A stretch of DNA of 55,949 bases from CAYYFV01 sp964451705 (GTDB lineage Bacteria; Patescibacteriota; Gracilibacteria; UBA1369; GCA-2718715), in NCBI GenBank assembly GCA_964451705.1, contig CAYVIV010000004.1, positions 1 through 55,949 of the forward strand. The letters run 5' to 3'. Within the stretch, counting starts at the first letter, position 1; each line of letters begins with the position of its first letter. The translations under genes and the position numbers were made by a program. Below the pieces are notes generated by a model that was given only the letters and a program-made list of their open reading frames with translations, was not told the origin of the DNA and made no database searches. Below are positions 27,401-35,067 of the stretch, in pieces.

Positions 27401-30178
27401 TTGAATTCTACAAACCCAGATTCTAGGCATGTTTTCTCAGATACTATCCCACTAGAACAAGTTGGGACAGCTAGAAGAGTTGTAGTCCAAGATAACTTAA
27501 TCAAGTCAGATGGATTTGCAGCAATGCACTTGAGTAATCAAAACACAGGGTCTCTGCAGGTATCTTTGCCACTAGGGGTTTATTCTTATGACCTTTCTGT
27601 CATCTTGCCTACAGGAATAAAAGTCATTGATAGAGCAAAGGCTTTTGCAGTTAGTGTCTGTGGTGATAGAGTAGCGCCTGTGATTATAGTTGAGCCGCAA
27701 GATAGCCTGGCAGTATTTAGAGCCAAAAAACATTTAGATTTTTCTAAATCTTTCGATGAGCATTCTGGTATAAAGCAGATATTTATAGATACAAATTTAA
27801 CTGTAGATAGCAATCAAGATTCCGACCCACACAATGACCCAGATATAGTCTTCGAAGCATCCACCCCAATTAAAGAGTTGGAGCTAGGACCATTTAATGA
27901 TTTTAAGCCTTATGAGCTTAACGTAATAGCCTACGATAATGCTAATAACAAAGCCACAAAGAAATTAAGCTATAGTGTGGTAAAACCACAAATCACCCTA
28001 GAAACAGTCAACACACAAGTGATTAAAGGCTATATAGAACCCGCAGCCAAAGATTTCCCAATTGAAATCATCCAAAAAAGAGCAGGTAGTAGCAGTAGTT
28101 TTGCAAATGCTTCCACCGATAAAGATGGTAAGTTTAGGCTAGATACATTAGAACTCTATGCTAACAAAAACCCACAAGAGGCGAGTGATTCACTCCAGGA
28201 AAAACTGAACAATAGTAGCGAGATTCCATTAACTATTAATAATAGTCAGCTAGATCAGTTATTTGAAATTTCCAAAACCACAGGCTCCATTCGTCCATTG
28301 GTTCAAAGAGCAAGGGTTCAAGTTAGTGATTTCTCGACACTAGATAAAGCCTCCAGATTAGATTTATATGAAAACAATACTTTTATAACTTCTATTCTCA
28401 AGAAAGCTGATCATAATGTTTCGGTCGCTATAGTCGAGAGCTTTAAGGATCTTTTAGATGCCAAATTAGCAGTTACAATAACCGATTTAAATAAAGCAGA
28501 TGAATTTGTGGTAGAAAACATTGGCTTTTTAGACCCTGCCCTTTCTGGAGGGGCCTATATAGCAGATAGCACAGGCGTGCTGTTTGTAATTAGTCCAGAT
28601 GGCTCGGTTATAAGCTCGTCTCCAAAGATCACACAGCAAGTAGAAAAGATTCAAGATATAAGCAAGCCACAAAGGGTTCTTGTGTATTACAGTGGCAAAA
28701 ATATTGCAGCTTATAATATTAATGGCTTAAGACAAACTCAGGTTGCAGTTGCAACAAGTAGGGATTTAGACGTGGGCAACCCTCTAGCAGCCCAAGCAGC
28801 ATCAGATCGATTACCAGAGCAGTCAGAGTCACAAAGTACCCAGCCACAAGCTCTGGAATCTCAAACCTCAGCACAAAATCTTCAGCAGAGGGTAGATACT
28901 CTGATTACCCAAGCAGGCTTAGACCTATCTAACAAGCCAACTTTAATCAGCTTGCTTTCAAGTAAACAAAAGGCCTTCTTAAATAAGCAAACTAGTAGTT
29001 TTGCAGACATAGACCCAGATTCCAAACAGGCCCAAGCCTTAGAATATCTTCGCATAAATGGTGTGATTGAAGGTACAACAGTTGGCACAAAAACATACTT
29101 TTATCCTGGTAAACTCATTACAAGGGCCGAGTACGCAAAAATAGTCTTAAAAATATTATGTATAAAACCCAGACCAGAAAGTTTCTTGTTGCCATCTGTA
29201 TTCGACGATATAGATTTTGATACCAAAGCCTGGTTTTATGATGAAACAAAAGAAACCTTTCTACAGGGCTTTTTCGAAGGTTACCAAGGTGAAAGAAATC
29301 CTCAGAGTCTTCTAACACCATTTAAGGCACTTAACCCAATTTCTAGAATAGAAGCTGTCAAAGTTATCATGGAAGCCCTGTCTAAGTTTAATATCTTAGA
29401 TTTGTCACAACTAAAAATCCAAGATCCTTGGTATTTAGATTATCTTAGGCTCTCAACTGATTTGAATCCAATCTTAAAGTCACAAGCCAAAGCCAAGGCA
29501 AGCTTTTTGCTCACACCCACCGAAGCCTTAGAACCAAATAAATTCCTTACAAGGCTTGAGTTTGCAGAGATTGCCACCAGAGCACTAGATATTAGAAACT
29601 GTATAGCAGACAGATCGCAAGCCAACCTACCTCTCGAAGATATTCTAAGAGACCCAAGCCTTGATCCTTTGGTGGTCAGCAAGCAAAATCAGCAAGAATT
29701 TTTGAATGCGCATGCTCCACTATTAAGCAAAATTCAAGATCTTATTGACCAAGCAATTCAAGCAGAGGACTTAGCTAGCACTCAAGCAAGAGTCCAAGAT
29801 GGTCAAGCTCCACTCGGCACTCAAACTCAAGATGCTGAGTCTGCTGCAGGCCAGCAAACTAGCGATCCTGCTGACCAAGAGCAAGGCCTTGACCTGGAAA
29901 AACAAACCCAGCAATTAGTCAAAGAAAGCTTAGAGCAAATTTCTAAGGCAATTCTTGCTATCACCATAAAACAACAGGCAAAACTAGAAAAGCAGCCGGT
30001 ACAAGTCAAACAACCTAAGCAAACATATGTCGAGACCATTGAATGTAAAACCTGCCCATGTCCATATACAATAGATGATGAAGTACTGTTAGATGACCAG
30101 GATGAATATTTTGTAATTTTAAGAAACCTAAACAAAACCCAGATCTTGGATGTTTCAAATATATTAACCCTGCAATAA
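18473..30178 (+). CDS. Giant secreted surface protein with C-terminal SLH modules
   Basis: A 3901-residue protein. TTG at 18473 gives a good signal peptide (residues 1-38, ending EVASA); no in-frame ATG lies nearby. Residues 45-645 hold an alpha/beta region with GIVLVGKVPIPQV (136-148), FINHGRERG (388-396) and AWSFYLLGNPY (627-637), reminiscent of gingipain-type (C25) peptidases. Beta-rich stretches follow. Calcium-type loops occur as DSNGSQD (about 1647), DSDGDGFADEVD (about 1929) and NTDGDTD (about 2889). A cysteine cluster lies at 1957-2056 and a Leu-Pro-rich segment at about 2484-2590. An Ig-like domain is near 3067. Three S-layer-homology-like modules lie at about 3509-3710 (FADIDPD, ITRAEYAKI, LTRLEFAEI). 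CKTCPCP lies near 3857. SLH modules bind cell-wall polymers, so it is probably wall-anchored. Confidence 0.88.
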   Translation: MKRLKDFTIGFPKKITASLLAVFLCFNTVFLNPEVASALSFDRQSSEDLILILAQDQLLNDASNYPGLSGEYGRLPRLDLEQRIKRYAQNLSKTNDSANTHIISVSKNQSELQIANLLKQIYLGNSEEFENQNLLGIVLVGKVPIPQVVSADQMHVSMYPYTDFIDPAYKLNLETQSFEFNEDQSLNPQPEIWHGVIDFQTPQELAAYLDKNHLYYEQHPDFANIQKQAFVAEPNFEVEGLNDGLIDKYANFLSIARYLVANKVSAELYNQLTDSQQDVPDKYALQLLNSQFVKFIDLFANSIAKTQQEVTNLGRYNDTEYQSPLVAMAKIDQLAVEYFHEYNQALKQAFLQVVPEVAKNLGIPKAADLSAIVRSRSGETQRLNTVKFINHGRERGLIEALIDVIPGLQTALDVAEELPGPFTTRDMITEVFDFVSSDSDVINSHMPQIAGIDADELNSVAGCRLYNGGGLGLPGESTITYWRAKIDNQNPADLKSDCFPSASELTEDGKIDEDDWQKPSTVNDNIECTLFGGEDLRDRYRTSSFELDYPSRLSFESCYAFRTINEFRRLYTREYDNVAISRRVAEFNNQDHASLNLGSAFGQNINLADLIPQLPGFSGQDANDWHAWSFYLLGNPYKNQFTIQNPYSQAGNIESITLVANQQQSVRNLSSLTVHDAPTPEHYANLKPAGRVNLPVDSHPYVSFVDFKGDVQRMLIPNIFDSQSFAEFTNKVQQLDQQLQSLGANTSLQTLINQQLTTQPRDSKNANKKIVQFSVPKLEFLVDYFGLDINQKYTQVLKAQLDQNFQVDLFGAPQTYEIAHITAESNQDSVIFSLLSNPSLFEKRLAGSLDDSDLGGLDPEEEDDGNFEALETYFTEYLPKWYDQTVGNLEQIFTEGPIDPLSFDDEIFNTNVQVSSFSADAPLQDILLSKQTATVNLSLLDQNNNPVAVENAQATVEIQGPAEFIGLEDQDEFFDGLQINLESATQELKLKLLGPGQVRVQARLVGIAQKLLASQDFEFDTSASFAVHSNLQTQIQMSQRQTYVGSTDPLRISYKLVDANSRAILSQAPALELSNKNLGQLKALSTEAKAFEHLFEFTPGTAAGSGEIKFPEQSKTIDILAGSAKRLVFSDLEDLELNVSKVNRQELNVLALDEYDNVASSFNQALAVQLSNPELVELSQPELNFVNGRARLEFTTKLNQFGRLTIKINTENLASNVTSASKSVKLMAGLSSAEISNFKSRALIYNFVTENSEYSTNRASRLLSSGVTQAVITSSKDRFKPSYLASLSPIGGISVLDKNILQPDIKLEADKIALNINDANGQLIASSQYQPQNIDFKLNEGLNQKAPGIYVNLLNPELKFKDSEILLDKQALVSFNANKIPQINDSAYTLKLVDNNQGLDLALFNADAPVAQILYIFGASSEIQFFKNPAQSQFNFASINLGANSNYPPSFIITNARADKSQDLLEDRQSSRLDSAFNGFGTGDRVNLFLAAGNSVGHSVRAKQDLGSIVLGDPNITLPKITPEFQSSMLFDQSIGKYLGSLPTNVSNVLVLQDMILFSDENGYISVLDKDSLKLSSQVALIPGGIKNMLTIKDGNTQEILVLSKQECLVQDDCLYLLKATDNGITLSKPSLNPATKVHQIYNFDLDSNGSQDLVTFNQDRSINLYLNPNFQRDNAPISLSALRRSLDSFNIDKFDLLIDAPEGESIALKNADGSSQQLKFASLVNTTKFADSSIRINSSTGQYLQYGQDLDITINLVANSSTRSSKVLLDLPAELQIDKASIQPDTVFAQDTSSPVFDLALSGLNIRPNTVNQISFKAKFMAPSDFELHDEPIISLAETQTGGGLLDLDIFYAKQDSKTHLALSLQNQRLRFSHNQLPISQEPPPAPDTNTDPEVQLGQSRLALVNGLDSGSSDSQDVFDMQNQIAGLDSDGDGFADEVDSYINSGDKLLDDITTGIKDLFCDGAGCLNVPINKAFLVPPTSPVPIFAWGCPNITTIAFGTAGLSCIGGRIYLSPTLTGEFASSVCLGPYFAPPVPGGPCFTATLFDLGALCDSINKKVNKLLTKATKFMTKGTEKAIGIGLELTSKPNIALPGFPAFLSNWYISQFDEIVKVLDMPDITLILPDFSPVSNFKFASIDTDRIDPFPDCPSFIANTKKCGNYKTQQEFEKATKSYINKLNAQPEELLSELSKMPLIDLVPRKIPIRLPVLPERIELKYHKDLLETIDANVRSFLTAIADWGCLPVPDFQTLDAQKKQYLENLQKGYIDDFFPPLLKYFFEAKGSSNTNFSEVGIGFVYKSKDYATFEAYGNAVTKDATDFTGLIQMILDGEFSPIIRFGNYHDLNKPGSSNRAKACIDLAVKFEGIASGLNESYQNLIAYRNLPKQLFEFQNILYYYSDQAIKYVDVIMNEYLGFIGRNTTQIQSWTKTIQKIQRLIADINILVEISSKFVKTCDDCRSNRTNSEFALLMDLLLQAPNLPVLTFPKLPDFVLDLSEIEANLELEIPIPVIQKEVLDLPTFKPVIIWPPAPDLDFIAVLDGVKLPVIPAPPDFINDFELKPLPELKLVKLPTLPNPPDLELLNLDLEGKLRIPLEFLKKFLNILCLLRKGLLPTPENALATHIASITNRSLTPVMPWDKVFKINFPGFQQEYVEKYKYTLQTRLNFDYMGVADLVEDSINDWNNLVNIRQIYDKIVKDFNKSLDRKFEIFTGLESLQSQLDIESQIQALPAELQKIQASLDSVQAALGESNVHTTTTESLDYESLNQKLSTVKPSLSQDLLSPQSQATIAQARKFLDSYKPTQSYEQVAPRLLANSQQVSLSSEPNKFLRSKTIQLAESPTDQAQSLQDITPQVNPDKGIYVVDNNQQVQSIVKNTQQLQSFLEINLDDVNTDGDTDVVYTSNTDFFLKQNLKFRQSTNSIASATKVYEFSDLNTNSSLLDLSANTSSYSTDSKQLTVSVPTQLLGLGFIVDIYKNALNSTNPDSRHVFSDTIPLEQVGTARRVVVQDNLIKSDGFAAMHLSNQNTGSLQVSLPLGVYSYDLSVILPTGIKVIDRAKAFAVSVCGDRVAPVIIVEPQDSLAVFRAKKHLDFSKSFDEHSGIKQIFIDTNLTVDSNQDSDPHNDPDIVFEASTPIKELELGPFNDFKPYELNVIAYDNANNKATKKLSYSVVKPQITLETVNTQVIKGYIEPAAKDFPIEIIQKRAGSSSSFANASTDKDGKFRLDTLELYANKNPQEASDSLQEKLNNSSEIPLTINNSQLDQLFEISKTTGSIRPLVQRARVQVSDFSTLDKASRLDLYENNTFITSILKKADHNVSVAIVESFKDLLDAKLAVTITDLNKADEFVVENIGFLDPALSGGAYIADSTGVLFVISPDGSVISSSPKITQQVEKIQDISKPQRVLVYYSGKNIAAYNINGLRQTQVAVATSRDLDVGNPLAAQAASDRLPEQSESQSTQPQALESQTSAQNLQQRVDTLITQAGLDLSNKPTLISLLSSKQKAFLNKQTSSFADIDPDSKQAQALEYLRINGVIEGTTVGTKTYFYPGKLITRAEYAKIVLKILCIKPRPESFLLPSVFDDIDFDTKAWFYDETKETFLQGFFEGYQGERNPQSLLTPFKALNPISRIEAVKVIMEALSKFNILDLSQLKIQDPWYLDYLRLSTDLNPILKSQAKAKASFLLTPTEALEPNKFLTRLEFAEIATRALDIRNCIADRSQANLPLEDILRDPSLDPLVVSKQNQQEFLNAHAPLLSKIQDLIDQAIQAEDLASTQARVQDGQAPLGTQTQDAESAAGQQTSDPADQEQGLDLEKQTQQLVKESLEQISKAILAITIKQQAKLEKQPVQVKQPKQTYVETIECKTCPCPYTIDDEVLLDDQDEYFVILRNLNKTQILDVSNILTLQ

Positions 30179-30185
30179 ATAAACT

Positions 30186-30758
30186 ATGTCTTTCAAGCTA
30201 AAACCTTTTCTTATAGCAGTTATTCTAAGTTCAGTCGCGCTGGGTTCTAACTTCGTAGCTTTTGGTGATGAGCCAACAACACCAGCAACACCGCCAGTAA
30301 AGTGCTCCACCCTAATTCTCGAAAGTCTAGAGCAGTCCAAAAACAATTTATATACTCAAATCACTACCATTATTCAATCCACAACCCCGGCCTCTGCATA
30401 TTTTGGTGATCTTCAAGAGTTATATCTAGAAACAGTAAATGGTATCTCTACACTTAGAACAGATGCTCTATATGATAAAGATGCTCAGGTTCTAGCTAAA
30501 TTAACACAGATTACTCGCGAACATCAGAATTCAGAATGTGATCCGATAATAGATGCTGCCTTAACAGAAATTCAGTCTGTTTATCAAAGGAGTATCCAAA
30601 AAAATCTCAAGCAAAAATCATCACTAATGTTAGTCGAAAAATTAGATCAAATGAATACTAAACTTGGTGATTTAGTTACGCTTATACATAGGGTTAGCGC
30701 CCAGGTTCAAAAATTTGATAAGTCATTTACATGTCATATTCCAAACTGTACAAGATAG
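30186..30758 (+). CDS. Small exported cysteine-containing protein
   Basis: A 190-residue protein of no family I recognise. A signal peptide covers residues 1-28 (KLKPFLIAVILSSVALGSNF), then a Thr/Pro linker and a helical domain. Cysteines occur near the start of the mature part (VKCSTLI), in the middle (SECDPII) and as a pair at the very end (TCHIPNCTR), a pattern that suggests disulfides. It starts 7 bases after the giant gene and overlaps the next gene by 28 bases, so it belongs to the same transcript. A role as partner or chaperone of the giant surface protein is inferred from position. Confidence 0.75.
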   Translation: MSFKLKPFLIAVILSSVALGSNFVAFGDEPTTPATPPVKCSTLILESLEQSKNNLYTQITTIIQSTTPASAYFGDLQELYLETVNGISTLRTDALYDKDAQVLAKLTQITREHQNSECDPIIDAALTEIQSVYQRSIQKNLKQKSSLMLVEKLDQMNTKLGDLVTLIHRVSAQVQKFDKSFTCHIPNCTR

Positions 30759-31387
30759 GCTTTGTAATCATAGTATTACTAGGATTTTTAATTTGGTATA
30801 ACCAAGGGGTGGCTTCTAGCACAACATTTACAGATTGCTCTACCAAAACATCTGTGCAAGACACCATTGCTTGTTTTCATGTGAACACAAATCAACACAT
30901 CAACCTGGCTACACAAAACTTAAAACTAATTTTCTCTAAAGACACACCATTAACACAAGGCCAAACCATAGAAATCTTAAAAGCCCCTCCAGAGGCACCT
31001 CAGCCAGAGCTCTTGCAAGACTGTCAGTTGGAGTATGGTTCTCGCAAGATTCAAAATTTATCTACAGTCTGTCTGCTTACACGTCTTAATAACGAATTTG
31101 CCTTACTCGAGTTGGCTCTAAATAAACATATATCTGCAGAAACAAATCCACAAAGAAAACAAAAAGCTCAAGATTTTGTATACGATCATAGTCTACGAAT
31201 TATAAACACCCTAGACGCCACATTGGCTGTCTACAACCAATTATATATGGCCTATCCCATGCATACTCATTTAGAGTTAATTGCTAAAGATGTTTCAAGT
31301 CAAATTGATGCCTTGCAGGGGGTAAGTTCATCATTTAAAAAGTATAATATAAAATTTCCAAATGCGTCTACTACTGAATGCCAGTAA
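30731..31387 (+). CDS. Exported or membrane-anchored helical protein
   Basis: A 218-residue protein with an N-terminal hydrophobic segment (residues 7-23, YKIGFVIIVLLGFLIWY) that is either a signal peptide or an anchor. The rest is helical with five cysteines, including DCSTKTSVQDTIACF and one in the last residues. The start lies inside the preceding gene (28-base overlap) and its end overlaps the following gene by 26 bases, so translation of the four small genes is probably coupled. It resembles the preceding gene product in size and layout, though I cannot show homology. Function unknown. Confidence 0.75.
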   Translation: MSYSKLYKIGFVIIVLLGFLIWYNQGVASSTTFTDCSTKTSVQDTIACFHVNTNQHINLATQNLKLIFSKDTPLTQGQTIEILKAPPEAPQPELLQDCQLEYGSRKIQNLSTVCLLTRLNNEFALLELALNKHISAETNPQRKQKAQDFVYDHSLRIINTLDATLAVYNQLYMAYPMHTHLELIAKDVSSQIDALQGVSSSFKKYNIKFPNASTTECQ

Positions 31388-32855
31388 AGCACTCATTTTA
31401 TCGTTTTTTATTTTAAGCCAGACATGTTTGGCCACTGCTTTTGAGTCTGAAAATAAAGCGCTCCTAGATGCAATCTCTAAACAGAATAATAAAAGTATAC
31501 ATGAATATGGTCAGCTAGATGAAATAAATCTATCTAGCGCTAGTCCAGACATGTATATGCATATCCTCAGTATGCAACTTGGGCAAAAGGACGAAATTAT
31601 CTATGAGCAACTAGCCCAAGATATTGGTGTATCTACTAGTGATATTCGAGCAAATTTTACATCTGGCAAGGCACTTGATTCTAAACCAGCATTTGCTAGC
31701 GTCCTAAAAAAACGTTTAGACAAACGTCTTCCAGAGGTCAGTGCCAATGTAGATATGTTACTTAAGCAAAAGCTAGACATTTTTGCGACAGAGTTATTTG
31801 TAAATGATAATACAGATGATTCTGGTTTCGATTTAATAACCGACCTTAGAATTATAGAAGATTTATTGTTTGGAGCTACTCAGCCCCTAATGTTAGAAGG
31901 TCAATTCGCAGACCCAGGTGCTATAAGTAAGTTTGGGGTTCAACCTCCTAGTACTGGTAGATCGCCAGAGCAGAGTACTTCTACTGCAGAACCCCCATCC
32001 GTCTTACAGCAACCAACACAAGCCGAGCTTGTCCAGGGCGAAGCACTCGAAGTCGCCGAACTAGACCAGGTAGTTTGCCCCATAGATCCTGATCTAACAC
32101 AACAGTTAAGAGACTTTAAGCTAGATCAAGAGAGCCAAGAGCCTGCTTCCGAATCTACTGAAGATTCAGAGGAAGGCCCCCCTGATTCCAATGGCACTCA
32201 AGATAGCCAGCAAGAAGGCACTCCTGCCACCATTGGCTTTGACAAGTACCCAAGCTTAGACGAGGAGTGTCCAGAGGATAAGATTTTTTGTTTTAAGAAA
32301 GAAAAGATCATGTCTACATTTGGCATTCAAATTCCTGCCAGAGTCAATTGTATTGAGTGTCAGTTTAAAATAATGAGCAGCGAGCTCGGCAAATTGCTTA
32401 AAAACAATTTAATTCCTAAAAAGGTAGTCGGTAACTTTGGTGAACTCCCATATTGCAAAGAGGCCTTTAGCGGTAGTTTGTTAAATTTTTCATTTACCAT
32501 TTTGCAAAAACCCATAAAACTTTCTGATCCGACACAAGTTATCAAAGATACTTCTGCACAAAGTGCTATTCCTCAAATTTATAACAGGGAGTCGCTAACA
32601 GTTACCGAAACCCCCGCAATTAAACAAGCTCTCAAGGAACAACAAGAACAAATTGAAAAGCTAGAGTTAATTGTTAAGCGAGCCAATCAAGAATACTCTA
32701 AATTCACAGATCAACTCACAGATATGCAAAAGTTATATGGAACCATAAATTCCAGAATCTCACTTTTCAATAAGAGTCTAGCATCGTTAACCGCTGCTTA
32801 TAAAAGTTTTTATTCATCTTTAGAAGCACTATCTAAAAAAGGCAAATGCAAATAA
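31362..32855 (+). CDS. Exported protein with acidic linker and cysteine-rich centre
   Basis: A 497-residue protein. The signal peptide is residues 1-26 (ASKALILSFFILSQTCLATA). A helical domain (about 30-170) is followed by a disordered acidic Ser/Glu/Gln linker (about 185-300), then a cysteine-rich segment with CPEDKIFC, NCIECQFK and PYCKEAF (about 300-370), and a coiled coil to the end (QEQIEKLELIVKRANQEY). It overlaps its neighbours by 26 and 10 bases. The architecture suits a periplasmic or surface scaffold protein. No family recognised; linked to the giant SLH protein only by operon position. Confidence 0.75.
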   Translation: MRLLLNASKALILSFFILSQTCLATAFESENKALLDAISKQNNKSIHEYGQLDEINLSSASPDMYMHILSMQLGQKDEIIYEQLAQDIGVSTSDIRANFTSGKALDSKPAFASVLKKRLDKRLPEVSANVDMLLKQKLDIFATELFVNDNTDDSGFDLITDLRIIEDLLFGATQPLMLEGQFADPGAISKFGVQPPSTGRSPEQSTSTAEPPSVLQQPTQAELVQGEALEVAELDQVVCPIDPDLTQQLRDFKLDQESQEPASESTEDSEEGPPDSNGTQDSQQEGTPATIGFDKYPSLDEECPEDKIFCFKKEKIMSTFGIQIPARVNCIECQFKIMSSELGKLLKNNLIPKKVVGNFGELPYCKEAFSGSLLNFSFTILQKPIKLSDPTQVIKDTSAQSAIPQIYNRESLTVTETPAIKQALKEQQEQIEKLELIVKRANQEYSKFTDQLTDMQKLYGTINSRISLFNKSLASLTAAYKSFYSSLEALSKKGKCK

Positions 32856-34120
32856 AAAGAATTTTCATATTAGTTTCAGTTTTCATGCTCATGTTTGCAT
32901 TAACATCTCATGCAGAAACAAAGGGAGCCTCAGCTAAGTATGGTCAAAGGTTGTCTGCAGTCATAGAGGTGATGGCACGTCAGTTAGATTTGTCTGATTA
33001 TGGGGATCTGTTTGCTGGTTCTGGTTTTAATTTTAAATCCAATTATGCCTCAAATAGATGTAATATTCGTGATAGGTTCAAAGTCCAAAAACAAAAAGAT
33101 CAACTTTTAGATAGGATTATACGCAATGTTCGTAGGATGGATGACAAAACGATTAAGAAGCAACTAGAACTATATTTAATTTATGATATTGAAATTAAAT
33201 TTTTAAGAAACCTCGACATCTTGGAAACTTATCCAGTGGGGCACACGCACTTTGATTGGCTAAGAGCCAAAATGTGGTTAAAAATAATAAGCGAGTTCGA
33301 GAAAGATATGATGCAGTTTCCAGATATAAATTACTTAGAAATATTCAATGGTCTCATGAAAAAATATGAGCCAGTCTTAGATCAGATCATTAAAGTAAAT
33401 GGTAAAAAGGTAAAGCAAAAGGGGGTTTATAGTGCGTGTGGAGGTTCCTACCAGAAGATTCTTGATGATTGGAGCAACATTTCTGCAAAGATTGTAAAGT
33501 CTAACAGAAGTTCTGTGGGTGATTTTAACATAGCCTTAGCAGCTTTTATAAAACAACTTGGTTCAACTAGAGAGGAGTTTACTAAAAACTGGAATAAAAT
33601 CACTAAGGAGGAGTTAAGTTTTATTGAAAAGAACAAAGGCAGCGGCGGTGCGTTCGATAAATTTTTAAACCTTACATATGCAGCGGGCAAAACGGTTGTT
33701 AAAGATTTTATAGAGCTGGGGAAAGCATTTGAGTCTGAATCAAATAGTTTATCCAAAAACACTACGGTATCCTCACCACAAAAACTCAAAGAATTCATGA
33801 TAGAACAACTCAAGAAAGATCCAACTAAGCAAGCTCTAACAAAAGCTGTTGAAGAGGAGTTACGTCTCGATGAAATCTCCACATCCCTAAGCAACCTTAC
33901 CTCCCAGGCTAGGTTGGAGAGTCAGAAAAAAATTCAATTAAAAAAACTAGAACTTTTCTATCGCGCACAACAAGCATATACCAACTCTGTAATAGATAAT
34001 TCCTATTTATCAGTTCTTACAAGCAAACAAGCCACAGCACAGCTAAAGCCAGACGGGCGCAAACCTATTGACACTCTTGCCAAGACGGTAGACAATAAGC
34101 AGTGTAATGCCTCGCTCTAA
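32846..34120 (+). CDS. Exported helical protein, last gene of the giant-protein operon
   Basis: A 424-residue protein with a clear signal peptide (residues 1-23, IFILVSVFMLMFALTSHA). The mature part is almost entirely helical and basic, with few cysteines (NRCN, SACGG, KQCNASL at the end). The ATG overlaps the preceding gene by 10 bases. It is the last member of the run starting at 18473; an 80-base gap with no clear terminator follows before the stomatin-like gene. No family recognised. Confidence 0.75.
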   Translation: MQIKRIFILVSVFMLMFALTSHAETKGASAKYGQRLSAVIEVMARQLDLSDYGDLFAGSGFNFKSNYASNRCNIRDRFKVQKQKDQLLDRIIRNVRRMDDKTIKKQLELYLIYDIEIKFLRNLDILETYPVGHTHFDWLRAKMWLKIISEFEKDMMQFPDINYLEIFNGLMKKYEPVLDQIIKVNGKKVKQKGVYSACGGSYQKILDDWSNISAKIVKSNRSSVGDFNIALAAFIKQLGSTREEFTKNWNKITKEELSFIEKNKGSGGAFDKFLNLTYAAGKTVVKDFIELGKAFESESNSLSKNTTVSSPQKLKEFMIEQLKKDPTKQALTKAVEEELRLDEISTSLSNLTSQARLESQKKIQLKKLELFYRAQQAYTNSVIDNSYLSVLTSKQATAQLKPDGRKPIDTLAKTVDNKQCNASL

Positions 34121-34199
34121 TGTAGCAGCAAAGACTTATGCACACGCTTTTCGCAAGTATGACTAGTCCAGTATTTAAAAAATATTTAACCCATAAAGC

Positions 34200-34943
34200 A
34201 TGGAAATTCTAATAGCTATAGTGATTATATTGCTGATTTCTATAAGGCAGATTCAGCAGTACGAAAGAGGAGTTAAGTTTACATTGGGTAAGTATACCCA
34301 AACTCTAGAGCCAGGCTGGCGCTTGATTTTACCAATCATCCAGGGAATGCAAAAGGTCGATATTAGAACCAAGGCAGTCGATGTCCCAGACCAAGAGGCG
34401 ATTACTCTAGATAACATTTCTATTCGTATAAATGCAGTTATTTACTATAAAGTTAAAGATGCTGCCCGAGCCATTATAGAGGTCGAAAGCTACTACTATG
34501 CAATCAGCCAGCTTGCCCAAACAACAATGAGGAATATTGTCGGTACAGTCGACTTGGATAGCCTACTTAAAAACCGTGACCAAATCGCCGATAGTATCAG
34601 AAACATTGTCGAAAAAGCCTCGGACGACTGGGGTATAACCGTAGAGGCCGTAGAGTTAAAGGATGTCCGCCTGCCAGATGATCTAAAAAGAACTATGGCT
34701 AAAGAAGCCGAAGCAGAGCGTGAAAAAAGAGCTGTCATTATCAAGTCCACAGCCGAACTAGAAGCCGCCCAAAACCTCCAACAAGCAGCCCACATGCTTT
34801 CGGAAAGCCCAGGCGCACTACACCTCAGAACTTTACAATCAATCAACGACTTGTCATCCGACCAGTCCAACACAACTATCTGGATGCTACCTGTAGAAAT
34901 TCTTCGCGGTATGGAGGCTGTCACAAATCACTTCAAAAAATAA
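34200..34943 (+). CDS. Stomatin-like SPFH/band 7 membrane protein
   Basis: A 247-residue slipin-type protein. An N-terminal membrane span (residues 1-17) is followed directly by the SPFH domain: QYERGVKFTLGKYTQTLEPG, then VDIRTKAVDVPDQEAITLDN and VKDAARAIIEVESYYYAISQ. A helical tail (AKEAEAEREKRAVIIKSTAE) drives oligomerisation. Such proteins form rings or microdomains in the bacterial membrane and often regulate membrane proteases, but the usual NfeD partner is not adjacent. Length and order are normal for the family. A shared terminator follows at 35012. Confidence 0.92.
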   Translation: MEILIAIVIILLISIRQIQQYERGVKFTLGKYTQTLEPGWRLILPIIQGMQKVDIRTKAVDVPDQEAITLDNISIRINAVIYYKVKDAARAIIEVESYYYAISQLAQTTMRNIVGTVDLDSLLKNRDQIADSIRNIVEKASDDWGITVEAVELKDVRLPDDLKRTMAKEAEAEREKRAVIIKSTAELEAAQNLQQAAHMLSESPGALHLRTLQSINDLSSDQSNTTIWMLPVEILRGMEAVTNHFKK

Positions 34944-35011
34944 ACCCCTAACTACCCAGCGTCCTGCAGCCTAGCTACAGGCCGCAGCAGTCTCAAGGCA
35001 CAAAGCTCTAA

Positions 35012-35040
35012 AAAGCCGAACCAGGGGTTCGGCTTTATTC
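35012..35040. terminator. Bidirectional terminator
   Basis: AAAGCCGAACC, a 3-base loop and GGTTCGGCTTT (35012-35036), flanked by T-rich sequence in both directions. It separates the stomatin-like gene from the convergent membrane-protein gene ending at 35068. Confidence 0.85.
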
Positions 35041-35067
35041 TTATATCTATCTATCTCAACTATCTTG

